Shown here in pieces: positions 34,041 through 44,876 of a stretch of 64,000 bases of DNA. Location: positions 1,192,424-1,256,423 of the forward strand of contig NW_022985449.1 in NCBI RefSeq assembly GCF_010093595.1, written 5' to 3'. The DNA is from Mytilinidion resinicola. Lineage: Eukaryota > Ascomycota > Dothideomycetes > Mytilinidiales > Mytilinidiaceae. Position numbers and translations under genes: made by a program. Each line of letters opens with the position of its first letter. Positions within the stretch are counted from its first letter, which is position 1. The notes under the pieces were generated by a model. It was given only the letters and a program-made list of their open reading frames with translations. It had not been told where the DNA came from and made no database searches.

Positions 34041-35703
34041 ATGTCCTCGCCAGATTGGCGCTCGGCCGTGGGCTTCTCCGACAGGCTTGCCGCGGTCGTG
34101 AAAATGTAGGCAGTTCATAAGTTTCTTTGGAGAGTCGAAGTAACTCAGTTCAACACGAGTGCCTTCCTTCACTAAGACCATGCAAGTTTGTTTTCTCACT
34201 AGATGGTCATGCTCTGTGTTTACTGTGTACTATTGTTTTCATCATTTGCTGCCCCGATTGTCCCTCGACTGTCCCTGCAGCTCTTATTTCCCTTGAACAA
34301 TCCTCCGTGTCAACTATGTGCCAATCGTGTCGTTTCTGACGTGTCTCGATTTGATAGAAGCTCTGCATACCGGGCACTGGATCCTGCCATCACACCACTG
34401 GACGCTCGGCGAGATTCGACGGCCCGCGAAACTGAAGCTTTCGACGCCGCAACATCCTTGGTGAGCGTCTAACCATACTTATGGAGCATTCATACAACAG
34501 GCCGGAGTTCTAACCTGACTCGAGGCCGTGTATCATTCGCGTTGTGCAGAAATAGTCCACGAGCTTCTCTCAAAAGCCAAGCAGGGCCCTGCCGACGAGG
34601 TACCACATCATCGCGTACAATTAACGCGATTTCACTCACTCATGCCCATCAGGAGTCCGCAAGTGCGGACCAATCTTTGTCTCCAGTGGGCATTGAAATT
34701 GGAAAGTACAAAAATGCCACTCACTACCAGGATGGACTATTCTCGGTCGTGTACAAAGCTGCGTCTCCGGACGACAATGGCACATCTGGGCGTATCGTGG
34801 CTCTCAAGGTCACGGAGCCTTCGGCCATGACCCCCCCTCACGATTCTATACGAGAGACACACATACTCAGGGAAGCGCATTCTTCACACGTGCTCCCGCT
34901 ACTAGAAACCTTCCAGCAGCCTGGCGGCCGATTAGTGCTGGTGTTTCCATTCATGCCATATGACTTCGACCAGGCTCTTCAAAAGCGAATGCTGTCAGAA
35001 CAGCAAATCAAAGGTTGTCTCAAGAACATGTTTTCAGCTCTTGCTCATATCCACTCCCAAGGCATCATTCATCGTGATGTGAAGCCTTCAAATATTTTGC
35101 TCAAATCGCTCTCGGGGCCCGCATACCTTGGTGATTTCGGGATTTCCTGGCAGGACAAAGCCCCCGCATCCGAGCCTGCGGACAAGAAGATCACCGACGT
35201 GGGCACGACATGCTACAGACCACCGGAATTACTTTTTGGCAATTGCAAATACGGGAGCAGTCTAGACCTCTGGGCTGCAGGATGCACAGCGGCTGAGGCC
35301 ATGAATGCTGACCATGAAACCCTATTCGACGCAGGAGACCTTGGGAGTGAGCTGGCACTGATACAAAGTATCTTCAAGAAACTCGGTACCCCTAATCTGA
35401 CAGTCTGGCCGGTACGATATGGTTTACACCCTGTACTGATCACGTACTAATCTGTGATTATGACAGGAAGCTGAAAAATTCCACGACTGGGGTAAGATGC
35501 AATTCTATGAGTATGAACCGCAGCCTTGGTCTAAACTCGTACCTGGAGCTTCGGAGACTGAACTTAACTTGGTCAGCCAACTGGTGAAATACGAGAGTGG
35601 GTCGCGGATGACTGCAGCACAGGTACGCGTTCCCTCGCTAACAATTGCGTCTAAGGCTGACTTCAAATGACAGGCACTTCAACATCCTTACTTTATGGTG
35701 TGA
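34041..35703 (+). CDS. Csk1-like serine/threonine protein kinase (CDK-family)
   Basis: Six exons: 34041-34105, 34358-34460, 34525-34599, 34653-35411, 35467-35622 and 35674-35703, phases matched, 395 residues. Introns are 51-64 bp except the first (252 bp), so the 5' end is the least certain part. The kinase domain starts near residue 100. The ATP loop reads YQDGLFSVVYKA and lacks the usual GxGxxG. VALKV carries the ATP-binding lysine, HRDVKPSN (about residue 221) the catalytic loop, DFG the metal site, and GTTCYRPPELLF the activation-segment end. It closes with ALQHPYF, the standard domain end. The layout fits fission yeast Csk1, a CDK-activating-kinase kinase; other CDK-like assignments remain possible. 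It would act in cell-cycle or transcription control. Confidence 0.85.
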
Positions 35704-36484
35704 CGGGAGCATGACACGGGTGAAGATTGCATTTAGGAAGTCGCATCAACCCTACAATTTATATATTAGCATATGATACCGGCACGTGCCGTCAAAATGG
35801 ACCCTTCTTTTCTCCATATTTTCGATCCCTGGACTTCTGTACTAAGAGACGTTTCCACCTATTGGTGGACTAGGAGTGGACCTGGAAGAGGAGCTCACAT
35901 AGAGCATCATCAATCTTGCCTAGACATAAACATCCATAGTTTTACTATGGCGCTTCCAAACGATAACTTGATGAAGGCGGCTACCTCGATTGCGAAGAGT
36001 CCGTCTGTATTTAGATGCTTTTCCGAGGTCTTGCATCACGATGCAAAGCTGAGGTTGGCAAAAGCCCCCACCCTACAAATACTGAACAATCAAATGATTC
36101 ATTGGAGTGGCGACACCTCCCCCAGAGCAAGTTAATTATGGACAGCTTGCACTGCAATACGAAGTATTGGTGCGGTGCTGGTGCATTTTCCCCTTCCGTG
36201 ACCTCATTGGCCCCCTGCTCGACCATGGAACGACGCTAGACCCTGGGCCAACAACACCTGCAAGGTTTCCATGTCAAAAGTGCAGCTGTCACAACAATTG
36301 CTCAAAACGATAACACCCCACGCCCCCCGTCTTACCCTTCTCCCCGAGAGATCAAGATTCATAGCATATCGTATGTCTCGGTCTGCCAGGTAGCAGCTCG
36401 AGCGAACGGCTGCATTCAGCGTACCTACCAACCTCAAACAAGACCCTCGAACCCCGCACCTCTTCGACAGCGTCGTCCGACACA
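35704..36484. other. Intergenic stretch upstream of hymA
   Basis: No gene seen. Contains the 3' region of the kinase and the leader of the Mo25-family gene. Short frames at 36011-36313 have no family features. Confidence 0.45.
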
Positions 36485-37883
36485 ATGGCCTTTTTCTTCA
36501 GGAACAAGCAGAAGAGCTCGATAGAGCTGACGAGGTCAACGCGGGAGCTGGTGCAAAGGCTGGCGGCAGAAGAGAAACCGAATCCAAAGGTGATGCTCTT
36601 GGCCCAAAGCTGGGAATGCGGGCTAATGTGAGACTGCAGACGGAGGAGGAGCTCGCTCGAAATCTGGCACAGATGAAGATAATGATCCAAGGCACGCCCG
36701 GTACTTTATGCAATTTTTCATCATACTTGCCATTTATTAGACTTCCCCTCCTATCCCCAATCCCTTGACCCACTTGCCATTCGACTTACGCTGACAAAAG
36801 CAGAGGCGGAAGTCAGCCCGGAAGTCCAAGAAGCCCTCGTTCGAGAAATCGAAAGTCAAGATCTCATAATGCTACTGGCGGACAACATCTACAAGTTCCC
36901 CTTCGAGTCTCGGAAGGACACCCAAGTCATCTTCTCCACCGCTTTCCGATACAAGCCCCCTGGGGCCAACGCCCCTGAGCCCCCAGTCCTCCACAATGTC
37001 ATAAGATACCGGCCTGAGGTCATAATATCACTGTGCAAAGGGTATGATCGGAGGGAAAGCGCAATGCCGTGCGGGGGTGTTCTCCGAGAGGCTCTCAAAT
37101 TCGATGCAATTGCGGCCCTCATACTCTACGACGAACCTACTCCGGATGGAAAGGTCCGAGAGCTGAGCACCATAGATCCTGGTGTGCCGTCGACAGGACA
37201 AGGCATCTTTTGGAGGTTTTTCGACTGGATAGACAAAGGTGCATTCGAAGTCAGTGCGGATGCATTCAATACCTTCAGGGTAGGTCCCATCATTATTCTT
37301 ACATAGCGTCGCAGAATGTCCATGCTAATTGAGTATTCATTACTAGGAAATTCTCACTAGGCACAAATCGTTGATTTCAAATTTCCTACAAGTTAACTTC
37401 ACCCTATTTTTCGCAAAATACAACGACGTCCTCGTCCAATCGGAGAGCTACGTCACCAAGCGCCAGTCCATCAAGTTGCTGGGGGAGATTCTGCTCGACC
37501 GCTCAAATTACAACGTCATGACGACCTACGTCGATTCAGGAGACCATTTGAAGATCATCATGAAGCTATTACGAGACGATAGGCGCATGATTAACTACGA
37601 GGGGTTTCACGTTTTCAAGGTTCGTTTCTCTCTGATATATTCAGATTCTCTACCATGTGTCCACCATCTCACCCTTTCACAGGTCTTCGTAGCCAATCCC
37701 AACAAATCAGTTGCAGTCCAGCGCATCCTGATAAGCAACCGCGACAAGCTCCTCCGCTTTCTCCCTACCTTCCTCGAAGACAGAACGGAAGACGACCAGT
37801 TCACCGACGAGAAGAGTTTCTTGATCCGGCAAATCGAGCTCATGCCCTCGGCTCCCGTAGCTTCTACAGTGCAAGCGTCGTAG
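36485..37883 (+). CDS. hymA: Mo25/HymA scaffold protein
   Basis: Five exons: 36485-36589, 36640-36700, 36804-37279, 37347-37619 and 37683-37883, with introns of 50-103 bp, phases matched, 371 residues. The start MAFFFRNKQKSS and the segments NLAQMKIMIQGTPE, FESRKDTQVIFSTAFRY, LREALKFDAIAALIL, LTRHKSLISNFLQVN and YEGFHVFKVFVANPNKS are the Mo25 family core, which folds into ARM-like helical repeats. Mo25/Hym1/HymA binds germinal-centre and NDR-type kinases (the RAM network in yeast) and is needed for polarised growth and conidiophore development. The length is close to that usual for the family. Intron 2 (103 bp) is longer than most here. The last exon is well conserved up to LMPSAP. Confidence 0.95.
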
Positions 37884-38764
37884 GACAACTACTAGCAACA
37901 GATAACAGCTTACGCGTCTACAGATCGGTTCCTTACGTCCCCTTTCCAATTCCCTTTGCTCTCTAGGCACGGAAGCGATGGTTTTCATTGCGCATGGTTG
38001 GGCGTTTCGGACATCATTGGTATGACGAGAGACTTTCCTCATTCTTGGATTAAGGCGTTAGTACTGGGTTGGTGGGGCATATTCTATTTTCCATGTGTAG
38101 CATTGCGAGTCTCATAGTATTGAGGGGGCCTGAAGCCCTCTAGCACTTTACTACGAGGCTACTTATCCCGCTCTTTCTTTTGTGAAATTGACCATTACCA
38201 CTTGAAACAGCACTGGCATCGAGAATAGCTAACAAAAAAGTAAAGTAAGAGGCCTGGTCAACCGATCAAATGCGATTCATAAATTAGAATTTGATGATAT
38301 GCATGGGTGACGTACAGCAGAGCGGGAGACTGAACTGACAACGCTCGGGATACACAAATCTACATTATGCAGGCTTAGCGGCCAGCAGTTTGATGAGAGT
38401 GCTGAAGGTCTCCATATAGTATTCACCAATAGCTATATCGTTCCTCCAACCTGGCTCTGAGTCGTTAAAACACAGAATTGTGAGGGGTCTTATGCATGCC
38501 AAGCAATCCCAGAACGCCAGCTCCCGCCGGCCTTTCACGAGCACGCATCTCGACTTCATCAACGAATCCTGTCGCAAACCACTTCAACCACGCGCCCGAA
38601 CATGCGACCATTTGCCTCGACGCCCGCCCATGCCAATTCACCTCCATAACCACACTAGCCATCCGCCGAAGTCGCGCCTTGCTGCCCTCACCACTTCTTG
38701 CCGTGCTCCATAGCTCCGCCGCTATATACATAGTACCAACTGGCAATTCTAATAGAACGGGCCC
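37884..38764. other. Intergenic stretch between hymA and C6 regulator
   Basis: Contains the hymA 3' region and the leader of the regulator. Two minus-strand frames (38365-38577 and 38465-38746) could be read as a small protein ending IGEYYMETFSTLIKLLA, but I see no family match or convincing splice pair, so I make no call. Confidence 0.4.
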
Positions 38765-41129
38765 ATGTCATCCTACCCTCCTCCTCCCCAGGCCGAAGAC
38801 ACCCACTACGCGCCTATATACCCAGCAGCGCCGAGCTCCCAGCTGGAAAATGGCCACCAACCGCAGATGCACTACAGTTCACAGCTCAACCAGAACATCT
38901 TCCCCAAGATTGAATCGTTGAGCGATGTCCTACAACAACAAGCCAATCAGGCAAACCATGCCTTGACAGACCAGCGAAACATACTCCAGAATGTAGGAGA
39001 CGCGCACAATTCGAAGCCTAATAGGTTGCGCAAGGCATGCGATTCATGCAGCATCCGGAAAGTGAAGGTATGCTAGAGCCCCGCTGCGCCATATTGCGAA
39101 AAGCCGCCCAAGCTGTAGCATGAGGTGCATTTCAGCTCTATAGAGTAAATGCTGACGTTGTTGGCAGTGTGATGAATCTGGACCGCCATGTAAAGCTTGC
39201 GCAGCTCTAGAGATCCCCTGCACATTCGATCGACCAAGCCGGAGGAGAGGTCCTCCTAATCGTCACGCAGAAGCAATAAAGAAGAGGCGCTTGGAGGGAG
39301 GAGGGTCGGAACACCTGTCAGGACCATCGACGCCCTCGTCTCCGACAAATGCCGCCCACGCGTTGGCTCAACTGTCATCTCATCCAACCCACCTGTCTGC
39401 CGAGTCCATCTGCTCACTCCCCACGGTTCATGCCTTGATAGATGACTTCTTCACTTACATTCATCCGCTCTGTCCGTTTCCACATGAACCGTCGTTCCGA
39501 GAAGCATGGGGACGGCGAGAGGACTACACGAACCCAGCGTTTCTAGCCTTGCTGGCTTCAATGATCGCAGTACTAGTGGCTTCTTTCCCACGGAAACCAC
39601 GATTACATCTCAAGACCCAAACAAAGGACCACTTTCCTACCCATCTGGCTCTTGTGGACAAGTGTCGAGAAGTATGCGCCCAGGCGCGGGGACCTGGATA
39701 CCTGGATCGACCTGGCTTGAATGTTTACGACGCGTGCACCAGCTACTTCCTCGCATTGACAGGAGCGTACACATTCCAGTGGAGGCCGTGTCGGCTTTAC
39801 TTTGGAGAGTGTTTCACTATTCTTCGATCGCTGGGGCTTCATAAAGCCAAAGGACCAGGGCAATCGGAGCTGGGTGCGCTTCCAGCGGTTCTCGGAGCGA
39901 ATGGACAGAGTCCTGAGGGGCCAAGAGACGAATTGGTTGATAAGATCACGGAGCAGATGGGCCGAAGAATCTTTTGGACTATGTTTGTAGGCGTACGGTA
40001 AGCACTCCCAACAACCTCTGATCTATATAGAAGGTTCACTAACAAGACTGCGTACTTCAGGACTATGCAGCAATTTGGAGCTTCCTTTGGTGAGCTAACT
40101 ATTCTACCGCAAACCCCGAGTGAGGTGCTTCCTCCCTTGCCCGCAGAGGTAGATGATCAGTACATCTTCCCAGCCTACATATCACCACAACCAGAAGGTA
40201 TACCTTCGCTAATGACTGGATTCATCGCAAACGTGCGTATTTATAACTCGTATTCCATCCTTTCGACCATGGAAATGGCCTTTGGTATGGGCGAGATATT
40301 TGATTGGGAGCGGCAGAAACGAATTATCGACCACTCGTTGCAGACTTGCAAGCGAGCTCTGGAAGGAATACCCGAAGTTCTACGAGTCTTACCAAAGGAC
40401 ACCAAAGACGGACGGTTCGGTCAACGAAAACAGCCTTATTATCCCCCAATGCCGGAATACATGAGCGCTAGAGACCGGGCGCTCGTAGAATTCGATCACG
40501 AGGGCTCGGTTGAGGGAAGACGCTCAGTGCAGTTTGAGATCGAGAAGGCGAACATATACGTCAGTCATCTAAGCAGCCGCTCGTACCTTGTAGAGAAGTA
40601 TTTCATTTACTTGGAGAACTCCCGCAAGCCAAGGAGCCAGTTCAATTCGCCGGGCGCGCTGGCGTCGGGTTTTGATAGTCTGCTTCCTGCTCCGACGGGG
40701 GAATATGACTCTCTAGAGCAAGAAATGGCGGCAGAGCGCGAGAACGTTATCAAGGATTTGATGCTGGTGCTTGGAAGCATTGATTTGGTCAATATGGAGC
40801 CTAACGCGGATAGTTTCGTACGTATTCCCCTGCCCATCCCCTTCTCAAACCCTCAAATTGCTTATGATAGATTCTAGACCCAAAAAATCCGCCAGATTGC
40901 CTCGACACTTCTTGATGTACCAAAAAATCGAAAGGGCTCGATTGCGCTCCAACACGAGGAGTATCTGTACAAATTCCTCGACATTCTCAGTAAGCTAGAG
41001 CGGGTCAGTCCGCAGAGCGCGGACCCGAACCAGGCGGTGGACGATGAGACAGAGCTCAGGCATTGGGCGGACTTGAGAGAGTATCAATTAAAATTCCAGG
41101 AGCAAGGGGGTATTTATGGGTTCTCGTAG
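38765..41129 (+). CDS. Zn2Cys6 transcription factor with fungal-specific domain
   Basis: Four exons: 38765-39067, 39168-39997, 40061-40817 and 40878-41129, with introns of 60-100 bp, phases matched, 713 residues. The binuclear zinc cluster lies at about residues 92-119 (CDSCSIRKVK, then CDESGPPCKACAALEIPC), with the first intron falling inside it, a common position. A basic stretch (RRRGPPNRH, KKRR) follows. The middle-homology domain runs from about residue 160 (FFTYIHPLCPFPHEPSF) to about 560 (including YFLALTGAYTFQW and GRRIFWTMFVG). The N-terminal 90 residues are Gln/Pro-rich. The overall pattern is that of regulators of sugar or nutrient use, but I cannot name the target pathway. Neighbouring genes are housekeeping, so context does not help. 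Confidence 0.92.
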
Positions 41130-41626
41130 CTTTAAAAGGAAGGGCTACGGTGTACGATTTGATCTTGGAGGAACGAGGCGAACGACCGGGATGAGGTTGG
41201 GCAGGGCTGTTTTGGCGTTAGCTGGGGATATGTCTTGATATTGCACTAAGCTGGGATGGGATGGGATGGGATGGAATGGGATGGGAAGGAAACACATGTA
41301 GGTTACAGCTTTAAGGCTTTGCGAGCATTCTAGTTGCAGCACACTCGTATGATTGTTGGAAGCGAATCAGAGGGATGCTTTTGAATCAATATAAGATAGT
41401 GTTCAGACACTTGAACAGTCTAATTACACATGTTCTACCTTCGTCTACACAAGACTTGAATATTAACATACGAATGTGCTCGAAAATGTTGAGGGTTCAA
41501 TGAGAGTTGGGGAGAGATCACGTGCTGTCGGCGATTCTATTCTCCATGCGGCTCTGCTCCTCCGAACCTCTCCTCAAAACGCAACGAACGATACCCCATT
41601 GCAACCCACCGTACACACCCCTCGCC
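41130..41626. other. Intergenic stretch with GGGAT microsatellite
   Basis: No gene seen. Holds the 3' region of the regulator, a (GGGAT)n microsatellite at 41252-41289 and the promoter of the uL11m gene. Confidence 0.5.
41252..41289. repeat. Pentanucleotide microsatellite (ATGGG)n
   Basis: About seven units of ATGGG, one of them changed to ATGGA, directly read. Likely length-variable. Confidence 0.9.
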
Positions 41627-42342
41627 ATGGCGAAGAAAGCCCTCGCCAAAGACCAGATTGTCAAACTCATCGTGGGCGCAGGCCAAGCGTCGCCCTCGCC
41701 GCCCGTCGGTCCCGCACTAGGAAGTAAAGGTGTGAAGAGCATGGATTTCTGTAAAGTAAGCTCTTCCCTTTCATTTCATTTCGACTCACTCACTTCACGT
41801 CTGTCACTCATTGTCCTCTCTCCTCAACTATAAACCATCTTCAAAAGCTATTGATTGGCCGAGCCTCAATCGCATCCTCTCAACTCGTCTTCCAGCTCCC
41901 AACCCTCCCAAGCCTCAAATTCTAACATCCGCCCCAGGAATTTAACGCCCGCACCGCCCACTACACCCTCGGTACCCCCATCCCCGCGCGCGTCACCGTC
42001 CGCCCGGACCGCTCCTTCCACTTCGAGCTGCGCACGCCGCCCACCGCGACCCTCCTCCTGACGGCCGCGGGCGTGATGCCCACCAAGAACAAGATCAAGG
42101 GCGCCGGCAACGTGCCGGGGCCGATGAACAACGCGGAAGGCGCGCGGGGGAAGCAAACCTCTGCCTCGCCGACGGTCGGCAATGCGGTGGTCGGGACCGT
42201 GGGGAGCGTGAGCTTGAAGCACATCTACGAGATTGCGAAGATTAAGCAGAGCGAGACGCGGTTGAGTGTGATGGGGCTGGAGAGTTTGGCGAAGTGTGTC
42301 GTGGCGCAGGCGGCCAGTATTGGGGTTGTGGTAGTGCCGTAG
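41627..42342 (+). CDS. mrpl19: Mitochondrial ribosomal protein uL11m
   Basis: Exons 41627-41755 and 41938-42342, split by a 182-bp intron (GTAAGC to CCAG), phase 0, 177 residues. The N-terminal half gives [19 protein letters not shown] followed by the family hallmark for the rRNA- and factor-binding site ([20 protein letters not shown]). The C-terminal half gives [17 protein letters not shown] and ends with [19 protein letters not shown], the L11 C-terminal domain. uL11 sits at the base of the stalk of the large subunit and contacts translation factors. The bacterial-type sequence marks it as the mitochondrial form. The product is about 30 residues longer than bacterial L11 owing to an insert ([17 protein letters not shown]). 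Codon use in exon 2 is strongly GC-rich. Confidence 0.93.
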
Positions 42343-43325
42343 GAGACGGGGGTGGGAAAAGCATGGGATGGCGTTTATGTTTTGGGAATACCAGCAGTCG
42401 GGGCTTGAGTTTGGAGCGTCAGCTAAGGCTGGGGGTTGAGTGGATTGTTGTATCATATGTACGCTGTATAAAGATCATTAGAGAGATTAGGAAATATCAG
42501 ATATCTCAATGCTGCATAATCGACACACACATAAGGTCTCATTTACGGCCACAGACTGACAGACCAAGACAATTTGCGCGGACTTGCTCCCCCTAAAACT
42601 TCTCCACGACGCCAAATACACCGAGTCCATGGCCTGATTCCCGAGCCATGTCAATAACATGCCAAAAGCGAGTGCAAATCGCACGGACTGGCTCCCGTTT
42701 GTACATCTGAACAGTGCTAAATCAGCCTAATTTCATGGACCCAATTTATAATGTCCTGCCTTGCACATTACCGAAGAGGTGTGAAACAGAGCCCAGGAAG
42801 GGGTTCAAAAGTCCAACAATCTAAATCATCGCTCAAATTACAAGGTTTTCATCTACGGATACTAATCCGGACTCGATCCCATTCATCCATCACACAGGCT
42901 GACAGTAACCCCGAATCCATGGTCTATTTCAGTGTGTGTAGCAATAACATGCCAAAAATAAGTCTAAATCGCACGGACTGGCTCCCGTTTATACATGTCA
43001 ACATGGTGAGATTTGACTGTGATTCCTGGTCTGATTTAGGGACTTACGGATTTCGCGTAGTGAAGAAGGGTAAGAATCAAAACTTGAGAAGAGGTGAAAA
43101 CCAAGGCACGATGAATCAGGCGTTGAAAATATGAGATCGAAAAAGCTCTACCACTGTCCGAGGTGCACACCAGAGACAATGAAATGCCGCAGGGTTGAGT
43201 TCAAGATGTTCTTTTTGATTCATCTAAAGCTTGGCCGTAACGCCCGCTGTCCAGTGCCATCCCGAGCCATGTCTATGTTACAGCAACTGCATCCATTACC
43301 GGCAGCATCTCCCCTCTCCAACCCC
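42343..43325. other. Convergent intergenic stretch with duplicated segment
   Basis: Lies between the 3' ends of uL11m (+) and rpn12 (-). No gene seen; the open frame at 42751-43134 has no family features. It contains a 300-bp-spaced duplication. Confidence 0.45.
42625..43005. repeat. Imperfect direct duplication, 300 bp apart
   Basis: The segments 42651-42706 and 42951-43006 share ATAACATGCCAAAA and AAATCGCACGGACTGGCTCC, and their flanks share CCGA(G/A)TCCATGG at 42621 and 42911. Some match extends through TACATCTGAACA / TACATGTCAACA. A third, weaker echo (CCCGAGCCATGTC) is at about 43260. This may be a duplicated non-coding segment or an old repeat. Confidence 0.65.
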
Positions 43326-44289
43326 CTACACGATCGTCTCCAGCTCCCTTGCATATCCTAGCGTATTCTCGATAACTTGGTCGCTTGTGACGAGGATATC
43401 GCGTTCCAGCCCTAGCATCTCCTCGGCCTGCTGGGGGAAGTATATCCGGCTGTCTTTGACTACCCAGCCCAGCTCATGCGCAAACTTGACTACACTGCCT
43501 TCGCTGTCGAGGAAGAGGAGGCTCTTGGCATCTGAAACGGGGATGGATGGATAGGCTTTCTCGGAGCAGGAGGCGATTTCCTTGCGGATTGTGCCGATGA
43601 GGACCTGTGAAATGAAATGTTAGCCTTGTCCTCATGAAATACCACCTCTCTACCCGCCAGACCCAAGAAAACGACCTAGTACACAAAGTAGAGCGCCATG
43701 CTTCCAGCACACATACCTCAGAAAACAGCCCAAACTCCTCCGCCGGCACCCTCTCACTCTTCGTCTCCCCCCAAACCCGATCATAGCTCCCCTCCATCAG
43801 CGCCTGCTCTAGCCGTATCGGATACTGGATAAACACATCGTCCTCTAGCCCCTTCCCGCCCTTGCCCCCAGCCGCGGCCCCCTGGATCCCCGCCGCGACC
43901 TCCAGCCCCTCCAGCGTCGTGTGGAACCCCGCGTAGTCGCCGTCGCTCAGCAGCAGCAGCAGATACAGGCCCGTGATCTTGCTCGCCTGGCTCGCCCCAT
44001 CCTTCGGCAGCACAGAGGTGGGCAGTGCGTAGAACGGCTGCAGCTGCTGGAAGTAGCGCGTGAAGCTCTCCGGGTCCTTGAGCCGAATGCTGAGCAGGGC
44101 GCCCAGCTCGAGGGTTTCGCGGGCCGCAAGCAGGTGCGGCCGCGGCGTCGTGGGCGCGGGGATCAGGGCGTTGAGGTGCAGGAGGGCGAGTTTGGCGCGC
44201 GAGAGCAGCGATGGCGCCGAGGAGTATTTGTGGGATTGGAGGCAGCCGTGGAGCTGCTTGAGCGTCTCGCGGAGCTCGTGGTCGGCCAT
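43326..44289 (-). CDS. rpn12: 26S proteasome regulatory subunit Rpn12
   Basis: Exons 44289-43717 and 43604-43326, split by a 112-bp intron (GTATGT to CACAG), phase 0, 283 residues. I chose the ATG at 44289 because the family starts there (MADHELRETLKQLHG); the open frame extends further upstream to 44532, but that part is proline- and serine-rich and probably leader. Key segments are LHLNALIPAP, LLSIRLKDPESFTRYFQQL, LEGDY-like repeats, and near the C terminus GYARELETIV. The C-terminal half is the SAC3/GANP-PCI region (IRKEIASCSEKAYPSIPVSDA; LGWVVKDSRIYF). Rpn12 is one of the last subunits to join the proteasome lid and stabilises lid-base contact. Confidence 0.92.
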
Positions 44290-44876
44290 TTCGGCGGGTG
44301 CGAGGAGATTCGGTTGAGTAGGCGGAGGGAGGTGAGAGTTCACAGTTGTAGAAGAGGAGTGCGAGACGGAGTGAGGTTGTGATGAAGTTGCTGTGGGCGG
44401 GTTTGTTCGAGCTTGAATCGGACGTGGTGGTAACGATGCAGTGATGCTCGAACGCTCGGACCTTTGGCCCAGCGAGATCCATGGCAAACCACAACCTTCG
44501 AATATGCGGTGGCGGATGAATGCTCTATTCATTTTGCGATACTACAGGGGCTACAAGAGGAGGGTACTTCAACGTTCTTAAAGGTTTCTTTCCAGCTCAG
44601 ACTCTGCCTAATCTCAAGTTCCCCTTGCTGTGGCAGGCAGATGACTTGGTCACAGGTTCTCATTTCCACCATTGGATATCTATATTCAACTTACACAGCC
44701 TTGTCATAGGTCTGTATGAATTTCTGTATCACTGTTTGGTGCGCTCTAACATATTTGAGAGCATCATAGTATAGTGTAAAACATCTGTGTGAGCAGCCTG
44801 ATGTCTAACTGGGCCACCCCGGATAGCATGAAGCATAGTGACATATGGACAGAGTTCTATTAGATCTCTATCTAGT
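44290..44876. other. Intergenic stretch between rpn12 and sld2
   Basis: Contains the rpn12 promoter and leader and the 3' region of sld2, both minus strand. Nothing else seen. Confidence 0.45.

Noticed and set aside
38365..38746. Possible small minus-strand gene from two overlapping frames
   Set aside because: Frames cannot be joined by a convincing intron and no family is recognised.
44290..44532. Upstream start of rpn12 at 44532
   Set aside because: The extra 81 residues are Ser/Pro/Thr-rich without conservation; the family begins at the ATG at 44289.
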